From contig DFES01000108.1 of NCBI GenBank assembly GCA_002369175.1, positions 1 through 22,426 on the forward strand: a stretch of DNA of 22,426 bases. The letters run 5' to 3'. Each line of letters begins with the position of its first letter. Position 1 is the stretch's first letter. The stretch is from Selenomonadaceae bacterium UBA3796 (GTDB lineage Bacteria; Bacillota; Negativicutes; Selenomonadales; Selenomonadaceae). Under the pieces are notes generated by a model. It did not search any database and was not told where the DNA came from. It worked only from the letters and a program-made list of their open reading frames with translations. Position numbers and translations under genes: made by a program. Shown in pieces: positions 22,280 through 22,426 of this stretch.

Positions 22280-22304
22280 TTAGCTGCAGAGCAGTAAGAA
22301 ATAT

Positions 22305-22379
22305 GGTGGGTATAGCGCAGCTGGTTAGCGCGCCAGATTGTGGCTCTGGAGGCCAAGGGTTCGAATCCCTTTATCCACC
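22305..22379 (+). tRNA. tRNA-His (anticodon GUG), no encoded CCA
   Basis: Acceptor GTGGGTA (22306-22312) pairs with TATCCAC (22372-22378) with one G-U. The extra 5' G expected at position -1 of tRNA-His is present at 22305 opposite C22379. D stem GCGC/GCGC, anticodon stem CCAGA/TCTGG with loop TTGTGGC (anticodon GTG at 22340-22342) and T stem AAGGG/CCCTT are all sound. CCA is not encoded and must be added by a CCA-adding enzyme. Confidence 0.94.
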
Positions 22380-22382
22380 TTC

Positions 22383-22406
22383 GGTACAAAAGTACCTCAT
22401 ATTTTT
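22383..22406 (+). terminator. Possible weak terminator after tRNA-His
   Basis: GGTAC (22383-22387) and GTACC (22392-22396) form a 5-bp stem with an AAAA loop, followed four bases later by a T-rich run (ATATTTTT to 22406). The stem is short, so it may be a partial terminator or a processing hairpin. Confidence 0.4.
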
Positions 22407-22416
22407 ACTAGACCAG

Positions 22417-22426
22417 TGGGCCATCG
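22417..22426 (+). tRNA. Possible start of a tRNA-Gln cut by the window edge
   Basis: The last ten bases, TGGGCCATCG, resemble the first ten bases of bacterial tRNA-Gln genes (acceptor TGGGxxA, then T at position 8 and G at 10). tRNA-Gln genes commonly sit in such arrays. Ten bases cannot prove it. Confidence 0.35.

Overview
The window is one long, entirely plus-strand flagellar and chemotaxis cluster followed by a tRNA array. The gene order from fliL to the SwrB-like gene (fliL, fliM, fliY, cheY, fliO, fliP, fliQ, fliR, flhB, flhA, flhF, flhG, pilZ, cheB, cheA, cheW, cheC, cheD, a small membrane protein, fliA, fapA, a small polar protein, a SwrB-like gene) is the Firmicutes fla/che arrangement known from Bacillus subtilis. 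Moderate GC, FliY in place of a short FliN, a FapA (DUF342) gene beside the sigma factor, and encoded CCA on only some tRNAs suggest a motile member of the Negativicutes, probably Selenomonas-like. This placement is inference; no 16S gene or marker search was available.

Layout. Positions 1-52 are probably the tail of fliK. flgD (70-600) ends in a clear intrinsic terminator (638-674). swrD (761-964) stands between that terminator and a strong sigma-A-type promoter (1006-1034) that drives fliL, fliM and fliY. A second good sigma-A-type promoter (3905-3933) precedes cheY and could drive everything to about 22061: the export apparatus (fliO to flhA), the placement regulators flhF and flhG, a PilZ c-di-GMP receptor, the chemotaxis genes, sigma-28, FapA and two less known proteins. 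Spacing is tight throughout (overlaps or gaps below about 65 bases). From 22068 a consensus promoter drives tRNA-Pro(UGG), tRNA-Arg(UCU) and tRNA-His(GUG), then a weak hairpin terminator. The last ten bases look like the first bases of a tRNA-Gln.

How it works together. FliM and FliY build the switch, and CheY-P binds their N-terminal peptides. FliO, P, Q, R, FlhB and FlhA are the type III export gate. FlhF and FlhG set site and number of flagella. The PilZ protein couples c-di-GMP to motor behaviour. CheA and CheW signal, CheB, CheC and CheD adapt, and both FliY and CheC keep two intact CheY-P phosphatase sites. FliA switches on late genes.

Points that stand out: flgE and motA/motB are missing from where relatives often keep them; flhB starts inside fliR without a visible ribosome binding site; there are small unassigned proteins around fliA; and the tRNA-Arg acceptor stem carries three alternating C-A mismatches. 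I see no CRISPR array, transposase or phage gene. The window is mostly a conserved motility locus rather than an obviously new system.
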